The notes: generated by a model not told the origin, from the letters alone. DNA of 64,000 nt from Candidatus Tanganyikabacteria bacterium (GCA_016867265.1 VGJW01000009.1:62001-126000), one strand, 5' to 3'; numbered from the stretch's first letter, positions 11,571 to 20,486 are shown. Made by a program: numbers and translations.

Positions 11571-12596
11571 ATGGGTCTCGGCGTGCTCGCAGGTTGGGTC
11601 CTCGTGTCCTACCACAATCACAGTTTTCACAGCCCGGACTCCAGACTGACAGCCCGGGACTTCGTGCGGTTTGCCCGCGGTACCGGCGTGGATGTCGTCA
11701 TCGTCACGGACCACGACAACGTGCGGGCGGCCCTGGACCCTGCATTCCGGGCTGTAGCCCGCCCGGCCGGAGGCTCTTTTGCCAGGGCGTCCAGCCGTTC
11801 TGATCCCTTCCTGATGTTCGGCGAGGAGTGGGGAACGTTCCGGGCCGGCAGGGTCCGCTGGGGCCACGTCGGTCTCATCGGCCTCGAAGATGGCGTTTCG
11901 CCAGCTGGCGAGGCACGTCTCGCCGACGTCTTGGCCGGGGCGCGTGCCCGCGGGGCGCTGGCCATCGTCAACCATCCCTTCAACTGGGCGCTGTCGTGGC
12001 GTGGTGCCGAACCCCCGGCAGGTGTCGCGGGGGTCGAGGTCTGGAACCAAGGCTGGTCCATGCCGGTCATGGAAAACCCGAAGGCGCTGGCGTGGTGGGA
12101 TGTTGCCCTGCGCAAGGGGCGCCGCCTGCTGGCGCTCGGCGGGGCGGACACCCACGGGCTCGAAGGCAGCAGCTACTTCTACAACGAGACCCGCGTCGAC
12201 CGGCCCGTCAACCTGGTGTGGGCGGAGCGTCCCGATGCGGCATCGGTTCTGGCGGCGCTGAGGGCTGGTCGCGTCCTGGTCGCGCGCGACAGCCGTGCCC
12301 CGGGGATGGTCCTCGAGGTGGATGGTGCAGGTCCGGGAGAGGTGCTCGCGGCAAGCACGCCGGGCCGCGTCCGTGTCAGTCTGGCGGGCGCCCGGGGCTG
12401 CGATCTCATCTTGAATACGGCACAGGGTCGGTTGCATCGGGTGCGCATCGCATCGGACCGCCAGGAGGTTCGATGCCGTCTGCCCCTGCTGGCGTCGGGT
12501 GATTTCGTCCGGGCTGAACTGCGACGGCCCGGGTGGGGCGAGGGCGAGATGGAGGTCCTTTCGAACCCTGTCTATGTCTCGCCCGGCCCGCTTTAG
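11571..12596 (+). CDS. PHP-domain metal-dependent phosphoesterase
   Basis: 341 residues. The N-terminal half is a PHP domain: a YHNHSFHSPDS metal motif, VIVTDHDNV, FGEEWGTF, AIVNHPFNW and LGGADTHGLE supply the His/Asp/Glu metal ligands in the expected order. This arrangement resembles the CehA/McbA subgroup of PHP phosphoesterases. The C-terminal 90 residues are beta-rich and probably form a small sandwich. There is no convincing signal peptide, although the first residues are hydrophobic. GGGAGGG lies just upstream of ATG 11571. The substrate is unknown. Confidence 0.8.
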   Translation: MGLGVLAGWVLVSYHNHSFHSPDSRLTARDFVRFARGTGVDVVIVTDHDNVRAALDPAFRAVARPAGGSFARASSRSDPFLMFGEEWGTFRAGRVRWGHVGLIGLEDGVSPAGEARLADVLAGARARGALAIVNHPFNWALSWRGAEPPAGVAGVEVWNQGWSMPVMENPKALAWWDVALRKGRRLLALGGADTHGLEGSSYFYNETRVDRPVNLVWAERPDAASVLAALRAGRVLVARDSRAPGMVLEVDGAGPGEVLAASTPGRVRVSLAGARGCDLILNTAQGRLHRVRIASDRQEVRCRLPLLASGDFVRAELRRPGWGEGEMEVLSNPVYVSPGPL

Positions 12597-12646
12597 GGCC
12601 GTGCCCCGCGTCTGGTATCCTTGGGACTTCCCAGACGAGGACAACG

Positions 12647-13990
12647 ATGTTCCGCAAGGTCCTGATTGCCAACCGTGGCGAGATCGCCGTCCGCTTGATG
12701 CGGGCCTGCGCTGACTTGGGCATCCTGCCCGTCACCATTCATTCCGAGGCGGATGCGACGGCGCCGCACGCGACAGGCGCCGAGTCCTACCTCGTCGGTC
12801 CGCCCCCAGTGGCGCAGAGCTACCTCAATCAGGACGCCATCCTCGAGGCGGCGCGCCGGAGCGGTGCCGAGGCGGTCCATCCGGGATACGGTCTGCTCTC
12901 GGAGAACGCCGACTTTGCCCGCAGGGTTCAGGAGGCCGGCCTCGTCTGGATCGGCCCGTCTCCCGATGCCATTGCGCGGATGGGTGACAAGGTCGAGGCC
13001 CGGGCCTTTGCGGAAGCGGCTGGCGTGCCTGTCGTGCCGGGCACCGGCGCTCCCGTCCCTGACCTGGAATCGGCCTTGCAAGCCTCGGAGACCATCGGCT
13101 ACCCCGTCATGCTCAAGGCCGCCAAGGGTGGCGGGGGCATCGGCATGCAACTGGTGCACGACGCCGCCGAACTCGAGAAGGCTTACAAGCTTTGTACGGC
13201 CCGCGCCAAGGCTTACTTCGGCGATGGCTCCGTCTATGTCGAGAAGGCGCTGGATCGCCCTCGCCACGTCGAGATCCAGGTTCTCGCGGACGCGCACGGT
13301 CGCGCCGTGCACCTCGGGGAGCGCGAGTGCTCGGTCCAACGTCGTCACCAGAAGGTCGTCGAGGAGGCGGGCTCCCCCGCGGTCGACGAGGCCCTGAGGC
13401 AACGTATGGGCGAGGTTTCGCTGCAACTGGTCCGGGCGTTGGGGTCCGTCAATGCGGGGACGCTCGAATACCTGCTGGACGCGTCGGGCTCGTTCCATTT
13501 CCTCGAGATGAACACCCGGCTTCAGGTGGAGCATCCCGTGACCGAATCGGTGACGGATGTCGATCTGGCCGTCTGGCAAATCCGGATTGCCGCGGGCGAA
13601 CCGCTGGACCCCGCCATCGGGACGACGCCCTTCCGTGGGCACGCCATCGAGTGTCGCCTTTATGCCGAAGACCCGGTCTCGGGCTTTCCGTCTCCCGGGA
13701 CCCTCGAGGTTGTCACGTGGCCCGAGGGCGTCCGCGTCGACACGTTCGTGGCCGCAGGGACCGTGGTCAGCCCCCACTACGATCCCATGCTGGCCAAGAT
13801 CGTCGTCCACGGCGCCGACCGTATGGTGGCCATCGCAAGCATGGCAGCAGCGCTCGAGGCCACGGTGGTGACGGGCGTCAAGACCAACCTGCCTGTCCTG
13901 CGCCGTATCATGGAGGATGCCGAGTTCCTCTCGGGCACCTTCGATACCGGGTTGCTCGGGCGCATGGCGGCCGTTGCTGCAGCAGTCTAG
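12647..13990 (+). CDS. yngH: Biotin carboxylase subunit of a leucine-pathway acyl-CoA carboxylase
   Basis: 447 residues, the length of a stand-alone biotin carboxylase (AccC), without the C-terminal biotin-carrier part of a full methylcrotonyl-CoA carboxylase alpha subunit. It carboxylates biotin on the carrier encoded next, using ATP and bicarbonate. Visible signatures: FRKVLIANRGEIAVR, GYGLLSENA, KAAKGGGGIGM (ATP-grasp glycine loop), ERECSVQRRHQKVVEEA and FLEMNTRLQVEHPVTE. ATG 12647 has GAGG six bases upstream; a weak promoter (TTTAGG at 12592, TATCCT at 12616) precedes it. The context (carrier, HMG-CoA lyase, hydratase, carboxyltransferase) points to 3-methylcrotonyl-CoA, not acetyl-CoA. 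Confidence 0.92.
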   Translation: MFRKVLIANRGEIAVRLMRACADLGILPVTIHSEADATAPHATGAESYLVGPPPVAQSYLNQDAILEAARRSGAEAVHPGYGLLSENADFARRVQEAGLVWIGPSPDAIARMGDKVEARAFAEAAGVPVVPGTGAPVPDLESALQASETIGYPVMLKAAKGGGGIGMQLVHDAAELEKAYKLCTARAKAYFGDGSVYVEKALDRPRHVEIQVLADAHGRAVHLGERECSVQRRHQKVVEEAGSPAVDEALRQRMGEVSLQLVRALGSVNAGTLEYLLDASGSFHFLEMNTRLQVEHPVTESVTDVDLAVWQIRIAAGEPLDPAIGTTPFRGHAIECRLYAEDPVSGFPSPGTLEVVTWPEGVRVDTFVAAGTVVSPHYDPMLAKIVVHGADRMVAIASMAAALEATVVTGVKTNLPVLRRIMEDAEFLSGTFDTGLLGRMAAVAAAV

Positions 13991-14055
13991 GACGCGGGCG
14001 GGAGTGTGATCCCGCAGCAAGGCCCTGAAGCGGGTCGCAAGGAAAGGTGGAGGCG

Positions 14056-14268
14056 ATGTCGGACGTGAAGGCCCAGATGGCGGGCACCGTGCTCGAGGTG
14101 CTCGTGACCGAGGGGCAGGCTGTCGAGGAAGGTCAGGATCTGGTCTGTCTCGAGTCCATGAAGATGCAGATGTTCCTCCAGGCGGAGCAGGGCGGAACGG
14201 TGTCTGCCGTCAAGGTTGGCGCGGGTGACTTCGTCAACGAGGGTGACACCCTGATCGTCCTCGCCTGA
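14056..14268 (+). CDS. yngHB: Biotin/lipoyl attachment protein (free-standing biotin carrier)
   Basis: 70 residues, a single biotinyl domain. The biotin-attachment motif is ESMKMQMF, with the acceptor lysine in MKM, between two symmetric half-motifs (GTVLEVLVTEGQAVEEG and GGTVSAVKVGAGDFVNEG). Size and position match the B. subtilis BLAP protein YngHB. It carries carboxybiotin between the upstream biotin carboxylase and the downstream carboxyltransferase. I prefer ATG 14056; GTG 14047 would add three residues. It is unusually short for a biotin carrier, lacking the Pro/Ala-rich linker and thumb of AccB. Confidence 0.9.
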   Translation: MSDVKAQMAGTVLEVLVTEGQAVEEGQDLVCLESMKMQMFLQAEQGGTVSAVKVGAGDFVNEGDTLIVLA

Positions 14269-14278
14269 GAGGATTGAC

Positions 14279-15220
14279 GTGACAGCCCTGCCCGACCGGA
14301 TCCGCGTCGTCGAGGTCGGTCCCCGCGACGGCCTGCAGAACGAGGCGGTTCACGTCCCGACCGACAGGAAGGTGCGTCTCGTGGAGGCGCTTGGTGATGT
14401 CGGGTTGTCCGCCATCGAGATGACGGCTTTCGTCCATCCGCGATGGATTCCCCAGATGGCCGATGCCTCCGAGGTGGCGACGACGGTCCGGCGCAGGCCG
14501 GGCGTGCGCTACAGCGCCTTGGTGCCGAACGTGAAGGGCTATGCGGCAGCCGCTGCTGCGGACGTGCCGGTGGTTGCCGTCTTCATGTCGGCGACCGAGA
14601 CCCATTCCCGCCGGAACCTGAACAAGGGTATCGACGAGGCGATCGAGGCGTTGCGCGAGGTGACGCTGGCCGCACAGGCCGACGGGCGCGAGGTCAGGGC
14701 GTACCTTTCGGTGGTGTTCGGCTGTCCCTACGAGGGCGAGGTGGCACCGACCGCGACGCTCGCCATCGCGAAGCGCCTGGCTTCCATGGGTATCGGTGAA
14801 CTGTCGCTCGGTGACACGACCGGCATGGCCAATCCGACGCAGGTACGCCGCCTCGTGTCGGCGTTGCGCGAGGAGGTGTCGGGGCTGTCCCTCGCGGGGC
14901 ACTTCCATGACACCCGGGGCACGGCCCTCGCCAATACCTATGCGGCGATGCTCGAGGGCCTAGAGGTCTTCGATGCCTCCGTGGGTGGCCTGGGTGGGTG
15001 CCCCTATGCGCCGGGGGCCTCGGGCAACCTGTCGACCAATGACCTCGTGGCCATGCTTGAGGGGATGGGCATCGCCACCGGGGTGGATCGCGACGGTCTG
15101 CTCGAGGTGACGCGCTGGATCTGCCAGGACGTGCTGGGCGTCAGCATCCCAAGCCGTGAGGCGACGGCCGAGCTCGCACGCAGGGCGAAGGCCGCGCGTG
15201 TCGCGGCCGAGCGCGCGTGA
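14279..15220 (+). CDS. yngG: Hydroxymethylglutaryl-CoA lyase
   Basis: 313 residues, the usual length. It splits 3-hydroxy-3-methylglutaryl-CoA into acetyl-CoA and acetoacetate, the last step of leucine degradation. The TIM-barrel DRE-type signatures are present: VEVGPRDGLQNE (metal and substrate site), GHFHDTRGTALAN with metal-binding histidines, and the family signature SVGGLGGCPYAPGASGN containing the active-site cysteine. GTG 14279 lies ten bases after the carrier stop with GAGAGG ahead of it. It belongs to the carboxylase/hydratase operon. Confidence 0.94.
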   Translation: MTALPDRIRVVEVGPRDGLQNEAVHVPTDRKVRLVEALGDVGLSAIEMTAFVHPRWIPQMADASEVATTVRRRPGVRYSALVPNVKGYAAAAAADVPVVAVFMSATETHSRRNLNKGIDEAIEALREVTLAAQADGREVRAYLSVVFGCPYEGEVAPTATLAIAKRLASMGIGELSLGDTTGMANPTQVRRLVSALREEVSGLSLAGHFHDTRGTALANTYAAMLEGLEVFDASVGGLGGCPYAPGASGNLSTNDLVAMLEGMGIATGVDRDGLLEVTRWICQDVLGVSIPSREATAELARRAKAARVAAERA

Positions 15221-15254
15221 CGTCGCCTGCAGGACGAATCGGAGGGATCGGTTG

Positions 15255-16034
15255 ATGGACGTGATGCATCGGCTGGAGCGCGAGGGCCATGTCGCGACCC
15301 TGACCCTGGATCGGCCGGAGGCGGCGAACGCGCTCTGCTTCCCGATGCTGCTGCATCTTCGCGCAGAGCTCGAGGCCCTGCGCCACGACCGAGATATGCG
15401 GGTGCTTGTCGTGACGGGCTCCGGATCCAAGGCATTCTGTGCCGGGGCGGATCTCAAGGAGCGGGCAGGCATGAGTCCGGACCAGGTGCGTCGGTTCCTC
15501 GTCGAGATTCGCGGCCTGATGGATGATGTGGCGGCAATGCCCTGCCCGGTCGTGGCCGCCCTCAACGGCTTGGCCTTGGGCGGGGGGACCGAGCTCGCGC
15601 TCGCTGCCGATATCCGTATCGCGGCGGACCATGCGCTGATGGGTCTGACGGAGACGAGCCTCGGGATCATCCCGGGTGCGGGCGGTACTCAGCGCTTGCC
15701 GCGTCTCATCGGCCTGCCGCGCGCCAAGGAGCTTGTTTTCACCGCCCGGCGGGTCGCCATGGACGAGGCCTTGGCGATCGGCCTGGTCCAGCAGGTCGTT
15801 CCGGGTGCCGACCTGGCCACTGCCGTCGCCACCATGGTCGCACGCATCGCTGCCAATGCCCCACGGGCCGTCGAGATGGCGAAATGGGCGATAGACCGGG
15901 GAAGCGATACGGACCTGCGCACGGGCCTCGAACTCGAGGAGCGGGCCTACGCCACCATCATCCCGACGCGGGACCGTCTCGAGGGTCTCGCGGCCTTCCG
16001 CGAGAAGCGGCCGCCCATCTACACGGGGGAATAG
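15255..16034 (+). CDS. yngF: Enoyl-CoA hydratase, probably methylglutaconyl-CoA hydratase
   Basis: 259 residues, a crotonase-fold enzyme. The oxyanion-hole motifs are AFCAGADLKER and NGLALGGGTELALA, and the second catalytic glutamate is in TETSLGIIPGAGGTQRLPR. In this operon the likely reaction is hydration of 3-methylglutaconyl-CoA to HMG-CoA, between the carboxylase and the lyase. GGAGGG (15241-15246) is eight bases before ATG 15255. The sequence alone cannot exclude another enoyl-CoA substrate; the assignment rests on gene order. Confidence 0.9.
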   Translation: MDVMHRLEREGHVATLTLDRPEAANALCFPMLLHLRAELEALRHDRDMRVLVVTGSGSKAFCAGADLKERAGMSPDQVRRFLVEIRGLMDDVAAMPCPVVAALNGLALGGGTELALAADIRIAADHALMGLTETSLGIIPGAGGTQRLPRLIGLPRAKELVFTARRVAMDEALAIGLVQQVVPGADLATAVATMVARIAANAPRAVEMAKWAIDRGSDTDLRTGLELEERAYATIIPTRDRLEGLAAFREKRPPIYTGE

Positions 16035-16041
16035 GGCCCGT

Positions 16042-16083
16042 TTCCGTACCTTGTTGGGTCCCAGCCGGGATGAGGGTACGGAA
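16042..16083. repeat. Inverted repeat between the hydratase and the small hypothetical gene
   Basis: TTCCGTACC (16042-16050) and its exact complement GGTACGGAA (16075-16083) flank a smaller nested hairpin, TCCC/GGGA. It lies seven bases after the hydratase stop and five before the next ATG. It could be an operator, an attenuating hairpin or an mRNA-stabilising stem. There is no T tract. Confidence 0.5.
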
Positions 16084-16088
16084 TTGCC

Positions 16089-16418
16089 ATGCATCCGCAT
16101 CCTTCTCAGGCCTTCGAGCATCTGGCGCTACGCTGCGCATCTTCAAGGCAGGTCGCAGTGGTGGTCGACGCCATTTATGACGTGAACGAACACGTTTACG
16201 GGGGCGAGTCGGTCCTTTGGGCCCAGGTCGATGCCTCGGGCGAAGGTGGCGGGCTCTGGGACGGCACGATCCTGCTGATCGGGGCCTCGGCACCGGACGC
16301 TCTGGTCCATTTGGTGGCCGCGATGGCGCGCCTGCACGGGACGCTGCCACCCCCTCGGCCTCCGTGGCGTGAACGCCTGCGTGGCTGGCTCATGGGCCTG
16401 CGCTCGCGAGCCCGATGA
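16089..16418 (+). CDS. Small hypothetical protein within the leucine cluster
   Basis: 109 residues, not recognised. The centre is beta-rich (VAVVVDAIYDVNEHVYGG), and the C-terminus is basic and proline-rich (PPPRPPWRERLRG). There is no signal peptide, no long hydrophobic segment and no cysteine pair. Codon use is like the neighbours, and the gene is on the operon strand between yngF and yngE homologues, so it is probably real. The upstream inverted repeat and the separate promoter before yngE suggest it may be expressed differently from its neighbours. Confidence 0.55.
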   Translation: MHPHPSQAFEHLALRCASSRQVAVVVDAIYDVNEHVYGGESVLWAQVDASGEGGGLWDGTILLIGASAPDALVHLVAAMARLHGTLPPPRPPWRERLRGWLMGLRSRAR

Positions 16419-16438
16419 GCGCGCCCGTCATGCCCGGC

Positions 16439-16467
16439 TTGCCCCGCCTCCCGTGCCTGCCTATCAT
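16439..16467 (+). promoter_or_regulatory. Sigma-70-type promoter before the carboxyltransferase gene
   Basis: TTGCCC (16439-16444), a 17-base spacer, and TATCAT (16462-16467) match the housekeeping consensus well in this GC-rich context. The ATG at 16492 follows 24 bases later. It would let the carboxyltransferase be transcribed separately from the upstream leucine genes. Confidence 0.55.
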
Positions 16468-16491
16468 GGAGGCTTCGAGGAGATCCGTACG

Positions 16492-18042
16492 ATGACGACG
16501 ACCCCTGCGGCACCGGCTGCCGAGCCCCTGAGCCTTAACGATCGACTGGCCCGCATTGCGGCCGGTGGGGCGCCCAAGTACCACGAGGCGGCGGCCCGAG
16601 CGGGCAAGCTGTTCGTCCGCGAGCGCCTGCGACTGCTGCTGGACGAGGGCAGCTTCCTTGAGGAAGGGGCCTTCGCCAACTGCGACGCGCCCGATTTGCC
16701 AGCCGATGGCGTCGTTACGGGCGTGGGTCGCATCCACGGCCGGACCGTTTGCGTCATGGCCAACGATTCCACCGTCAAGGCGGGCTCGTGGGGCTCCCGG
16801 ACGGTCGAGAAGATCCTGCGCATCCAGGAAACGGCCATCCGGTTGCGCGTCCCGATGCTCTACCTCGTCGACTCGGCGGGCGCACGCATCACCGACCAGG
16901 TCGAGATGTTCCCGGGTCGGCGCGGTGCCGGCCGCATCTTCCACAACCAGGTGCGGATGAGCGGCTTCGTGCCGCAGGCCTGTCTGCTCTTCGGGCCTTC
17001 CGCCGCAGGCGGTGCTTACATCCCCGCATTCTGCGACGTCGTCGTCATGGTCGAGGGCAATGCGTCGGCCTACCTTGGGTCGCCCCGCATGGCGGAGATG
17101 GTCATTGGCGAGAAGGTCAGCCTCGAGGAGATGGGCGGCGCCCGCATGCACTGCAGCGTCTCCGGCGTGGGTGACGTGCTGGTCAAGACCGAGCCCGAGG
17201 CCATCGAATGGCTGCGGCGCTATCTTGCGTTCTTCCCCCAGAACTTTGATGGCATTCCCGGTAACGTTCCGGCGGTGCCGCCCAAGGCAGGCAAGGAAAT
17301 CGCCGACATCATCCCCAGGAACCAGAACCAGCCTTTCGACATGCAGCAGGTCATCGAGCGCCTGGTCGACGAGGGTTCGTGGCTTGAAATCAAGAAGCTC
17401 TTCGCGGGCGAACTGCTTACGGGCCTCGCCCGGATCGGTGGGCAGCCCGTCGGGATCCTGGCCAACCAGTCCCGCGTGAAGGGAGGCGTGCTGTTCACGG
17501 ATTCCTCGGACAAGGGTGCGCGCTTCATCACGCTGTGTGATGCCTTCAACATTCCGCTGCTGTTCCTGGCCGATGTGCCGGGCTTCATGATTGGTTCGGC
17601 CGTCGAGCGGTCGGGCATCATTCGCCATGGCGCCAAGTTCATCTCGGCGATGGCGTCGGCTCAGGTGCCCAAGATCAGCGTCATCGTCCGCAAGGCCTAC
17701 GGTGCCGGGCTGTATGCGATGGCCGGTCCCGCGTTCGAGCCGGATATCTGTCTCGCGTTGCCCACGGCCAAGATAGCCGTCATGGGACCCGAGGCGGCCG
17801 TCAATGCCGTCTATGCCAACAAGATCGCTGAACTGCCCGAGGACCAGCGCGAGGCCTATGTGGCGGAAAAGCGAGCGGAATACGAGCGTGACATCGACCT
17901 GTACCGGCTTGCCTCCGAGATGGTCATCGATGGCGTCGTGCCGCCCGAGCATCTCCGGGATGAACTCTGTGCGCGCCTTGCGGCCTGCCGCAGCCGCGTC
18001 ACCGACGATCTGCCGAAGCGTCGTCCCGTCACGCCCGTTTGA
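16492..18042 (+). CDS. yngE: Acyl-CoA carboxyltransferase beta subunit, probably 3-methylcrotonyl-CoA carboxylase
   Basis: 516 residues, a two-half crotonase-fold carboxyltransferase of the MCC/PCC beta family. It moves the carboxyl group from carboxybiotin to the gamma carbon of 3-methylcrotonyl-CoA (inferred substrate). Signatures: GGAPKYHEAA at the N-terminus, VCVMANDSTVKAGSWG, GPSAAGGAYIPAFCD (first oxyanion hole), the SPRMAEMVIGE segment, and GAGLYAMAGPAFEPD in the second half. The sequence character is that of the Bacillus YngE subgroup. Start ATG 16492 has GAGGAGA eight bases upstream. With the split alpha subunit it completes a three-polypeptide carboxylase. Confidence 0.92.
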   Translation: MTTTPAAPAAEPLSLNDRLARIAAGGAPKYHEAAARAGKLFVRERLRLLLDEGSFLEEGAFANCDAPDLPADGVVTGVGRIHGRTVCVMANDSTVKAGSWGSRTVEKILRIQETAIRLRVPMLYLVDSAGARITDQVEMFPGRRGAGRIFHNQVRMSGFVPQACLLFGPSAAGGAYIPAFCDVVVMVEGNASAYLGSPRMAEMVIGEKVSLEEMGGARMHCSVSGVGDVLVKTEPEAIEWLRRYLAFFPQNFDGIPGNVPAVPPKAGKEIADIIPRNQNQPFDMQQVIERLVDEGSWLEIKKLFAGELLTGLARIGGQPVGILANQSRVKGGVLFTDSSDKGARFITLCDAFNIPLLFLADVPGFMIGSAVERSGIIRHGAKFISAMASAQVPKISVIVRKAYGAGLYAMAGPAFEPDICLALPTAKIAVMGPEAAVNAVYANKIAELPEDQREAYVAEKRAEYERDIDLYRLASEMVIDGVVPPEHLRDELCARLAACRSRVTDDLPKRRPVTPV

Positions 18043-18076
18043 CCGCGATCTGCCCTGAACCCGAGGAGGCCTGCCC

Positions 18077-18748
18077 GTGACCGGACCTGAAGTCGATCCG
18101 CATCAGGATGTCGTCCTCGTGCCCGAACCCGGGTCGGTCCGCAAGCCCCTCGGTCCCTTGGCCTTCGATATCGATGCCAATGAGGCGCTGGCTACCATCC
18201 TGGCCGAGTTGGCCGACGACAAGGACGATCGCCGCAAGGCCATCCGTTGGGCGTGCCACCAGGAGATGGAGATCGCCCTGCCGGGGGCTCAGGAATATCA
18301 CCGGGCGATGATCTTCGACATGTCGGCGGGAGGCATGCGGGTCAAGCCCCTTGAATCCTTGTCGAAGAAGAGCCTGCCCGTTGGCATCAGCGTCCACATT
18401 CGCCTCGCGACGGAGGCGGGCTCATTCAGGGGGCGGGCCAGGGTCGTCCGTCTCGCCGAGAATGGCCAACTTGGTGTCGAGTTGCAGTCCGTCTCGACGG
18501 CCATGAAGGAGATCCTGGCGCAGGAGATGGCGCGGATTCAGGCCCGTGCGGCGGGCAACATGCCTTTGGCGCGCAAGCGCAAGGTCGTCAAGTCCGAGTT
18601 GGTCGAGCAGATCGTGCAACGTGCCGCACCCGCGCCCACCCAGAACCAGAAGGTCAATGACGACCTGCGACGTGGTGGTTCGTTGCTCGACGCCCTGGTC
18701 GAGGGTCGCCAGCGCCCGAGAGACGTCCACTCCCGCTGGGTGCGCTGA
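18077..18748 (+). CDS. PilZ-domain protein, likely cyclic-di-GMP receptor
   Basis: 223 residues. A PilZ domain spans about residues 50-145: an R-x-x-x-R motif (RKAIR) followed about 25 residues later by DMSAGG (D-x-S-x-x-G), the two c-di-GMP-binding elements. The C-terminal third is charged and helical with no known domain. GTG 18077 has GAGGAGG seven bases before it. The gene is followed after 34 bases by lptC and may share its transcript. Both binding motifs are intact, so c-di-GMP binding is expected; the output is unknown. An HD-GYP protein at 37555 is a possible source of turnover. Confidence 0.8.
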   Translation: MTGPEVDPHQDVVLVPEPGSVRKPLGPLAFDIDANEALATILAELADDKDDRRKAIRWACHQEMEIALPGAQEYHRAMIFDMSAGGMRVKPLESLSKKSLPVGISVHIRLATEAGSFRGRARVVRLAENGQLGVELQSVSTAMKEILAQEMARIQARAAGNMPLARKRKVVKSELVEQIVQRAAPAPTQNQKVNDDLRRGGSLLDALVEGRQRPRDVHSRWVR

Positions 18749-18782
18749 TCCTGCCCTGGGCGCGGGGCCCCTCCGTGGTACG

Positions 18783-19328
18783 ATGACGGCCGTGTCCGGC
18801 GTCCGTGGAGCCATGTGCGGCGTGGCGCTCCTGGTGGGAGCCTGCGCGGCATCAGGTCCTGACGTGGTGGACTCCGGAGCTTTGCCCGGGATGACCGGCC
18901 TCGTGCTTCGGGATGTGCCGGGCGGACGCGTCCAGTGGGAGCTACGGGCGGATTCCGTGCGTGAAGGCTCTGCCACGACGCGTCTCGAGGGTGTCCGGAT
19001 GCTTTGGCAGGTTCCTGGTCGTCCGGGCGTGCAGGCCGAGGCGCCAACCGGCGTTTGGGATGCTGCCCAGGGGCGGATGGACTTATTGGGCCCCATCCGT
19101 GTCGCGCAGCCGGGACAGGACGTCGCTGTTCGCGGGCGGGGCCTGGTCTGGCGCAGGTCGTCCCGGCGCATCACGATGGCGGGTGGCCTCGAGGTGCATC
19201 GTGGGCGCAGCGTCCTTCGCGCCGAGGCGTTGGAGGCAGACGAGGGCCTGCGCCGCCTGCGCCTCAAGGGCAAGGTCCGCCTGTCCGTTCCCGTGGCCAT
19301 CCTCTCAGGCAAGCCGGGGGGCGCATGA
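18783..19328 (+). CDS. lptC: LptC-like LPS export protein
   Basis: 181 residues. The N-terminus carries a short hydrophobic segment ending in a lipobox, LLVGAC, so it is probably a lipoprotein; E. coli LptC instead keeps a membrane anchor. The rest is a beta-jellyroll with LptC/OstA-type strands (LVLRDVPGGRVQWELRAD; GPIRVAQPGQDVAVRGRGL). LptC passes LPS from the LptBFG transporter to LptA. ATG 18783 is chosen; no strong ribosome site is seen. The stop overlaps the lptA start as ATGA. Sequence similarity in this family is low, so operon context carries much of the call. Confidence 0.8.
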   Translation: MTAVSGVRGAMCGVALLVGACAASGPDVVDSGALPGMTGLVLRDVPGGRVQWELRADSVREGSATTRLEGVRMLWQVPGRPGVQAEAPTGVWDAAQGRMDLLGPIRVAQPGQDVAVRGRGLVWRRSSRRITMAGGLEVHRGRSVLRAEALEADEGLRRLRLKGKVRLSVPVAILSGKPGGA

Positions 19329-19777
19329 CCAGACTTCTTGCAAGCAGTTTGGTCGCGCTCATCCTCTCGGCATCCGTGGCCGAAGCGGCCATGGCCGCAT
19401 CCGGCAAGGCTGTCGGCCCCAGGGCTGCCACGACCAAGCCCTCCGGGACTCCGGTACCGATGGACCTGCTCGAGATGGAAGCGGAGCGGACCGAATATGA
19501 CGACAAGGCGCGCGTCTACCTGTTGGCCGGCAGGGTTCGCATCCGTATGCGCGACATCCAGGTGACATGCCGCGAGGCCATCCTCGAGATGGATGCACGG
19601 GGCGAGGGCCTCGAGGTCATGCGGCTCAAGGGGCAGGTCAAGGCCGTCCGCGGGCGCCAGGTCTTCCGTGGGGACCGCATCACGTGGTTGGCCGCCGCCC
19701 GGCGCTTCGTGGCCGAGGGTGATGTTGAGGCGCGTGTGCCCTGGCCGTCCGCGGCGACTGCGGAGGCAAGGCCGTGA
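19325..19777 (+). CDS. lptA: LptA-like periplasmic LPS transport protein
   Basis: 150 residues with a signal peptide (cleavage near AEAAMA, about residue 25) and an OstA/LptA jellyroll: [39 protein letters not shown], and a late [20 protein letters not shown] repeat. LptA forms the periplasmic bridge for LPS. It is shorter than E. coli LptA (about 185 residues). ATG 19325 overlaps the lptC stop; its own stop overlaps the lptB GTG. The order lptC-lptA-lptB is the conserved one. Confidence 0.85.
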   Translation: MTRLLASSLVALILSASVAEAAMAASGKAVGPRAATTKPSGTPVPMDLLEMEAERTEYDDKARVYLLAGRVRIRMRDIQVTCREAILEMDARGEGLEVMRLKGQVKAVRGRQVFRGDRITWLAAARRFVAEGDVEARVPWPSAATAEARP

Positions 19778-20486
19778 TCCAGACCGAGAAACTGGTCAAG
19801 GTCTACCGGGGACGTCGCGTCGTCAATCAGGTCAGCATCAATGTCAGGCGGGGCGAGATCGTGGGTCTCCTCGGGCCCAATGGCGCCGGCAAGACAACGA
19901 CTTTCTACATGGTGGTCGGCCTGGTGCGTCCGAACGAGGGTGCGGTCCAGCTCGACGACGAGGCGATCGCCCACCTGCCGATGCATCTGCGGGCCCGCAA
20001 GGGCATCGGGTATCTCGCGCAGGAACCCTCCGTATTCCGTAAGCTGACGGTCGAGCAGAATCTGCTGGCCGTGTGGGAGTTGCTGGGCATACCCAAGGAC
20101 GTCCAGCGCCGCCGTCTCGAAGAGTTGCTGGACGAGTTCAGCATCCAGAAAATCCGCAAGTCCAAGGGGATGCAACTGTCCGGCGGTGAGCGACGCCGCG
20201 TCGAGATCGCAAGGGCGCTGGCCACCGATCCGTCCTTCATCCTGCTGGACGAACCGTTCTCGGGCATCGACCCGTTGGCCATCGCCGACATCCAGAAGAT
20301 GCTGCGGCACTTGCGCTCCCGCAACCTGGGCCTGCTGATCACCGACCACAACGTCCGCGACACGCTCAAGATCGTCGATCGGGCCTACATCATCGACTCG
20401 GGGACCATCCTCTTCGAGGGCACGCCTGACGAGATCGTGGCCTCGGAAGTCGCCCGCAAGCACTACCTGGGCGAAGAGTTCGGCCT

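Noticed and set aside
16390-17952. A 520-codon minus-strand open frame opposite the carboxyltransferase
   Set aside because: Antisense shadow of a gene with complete family motifs.
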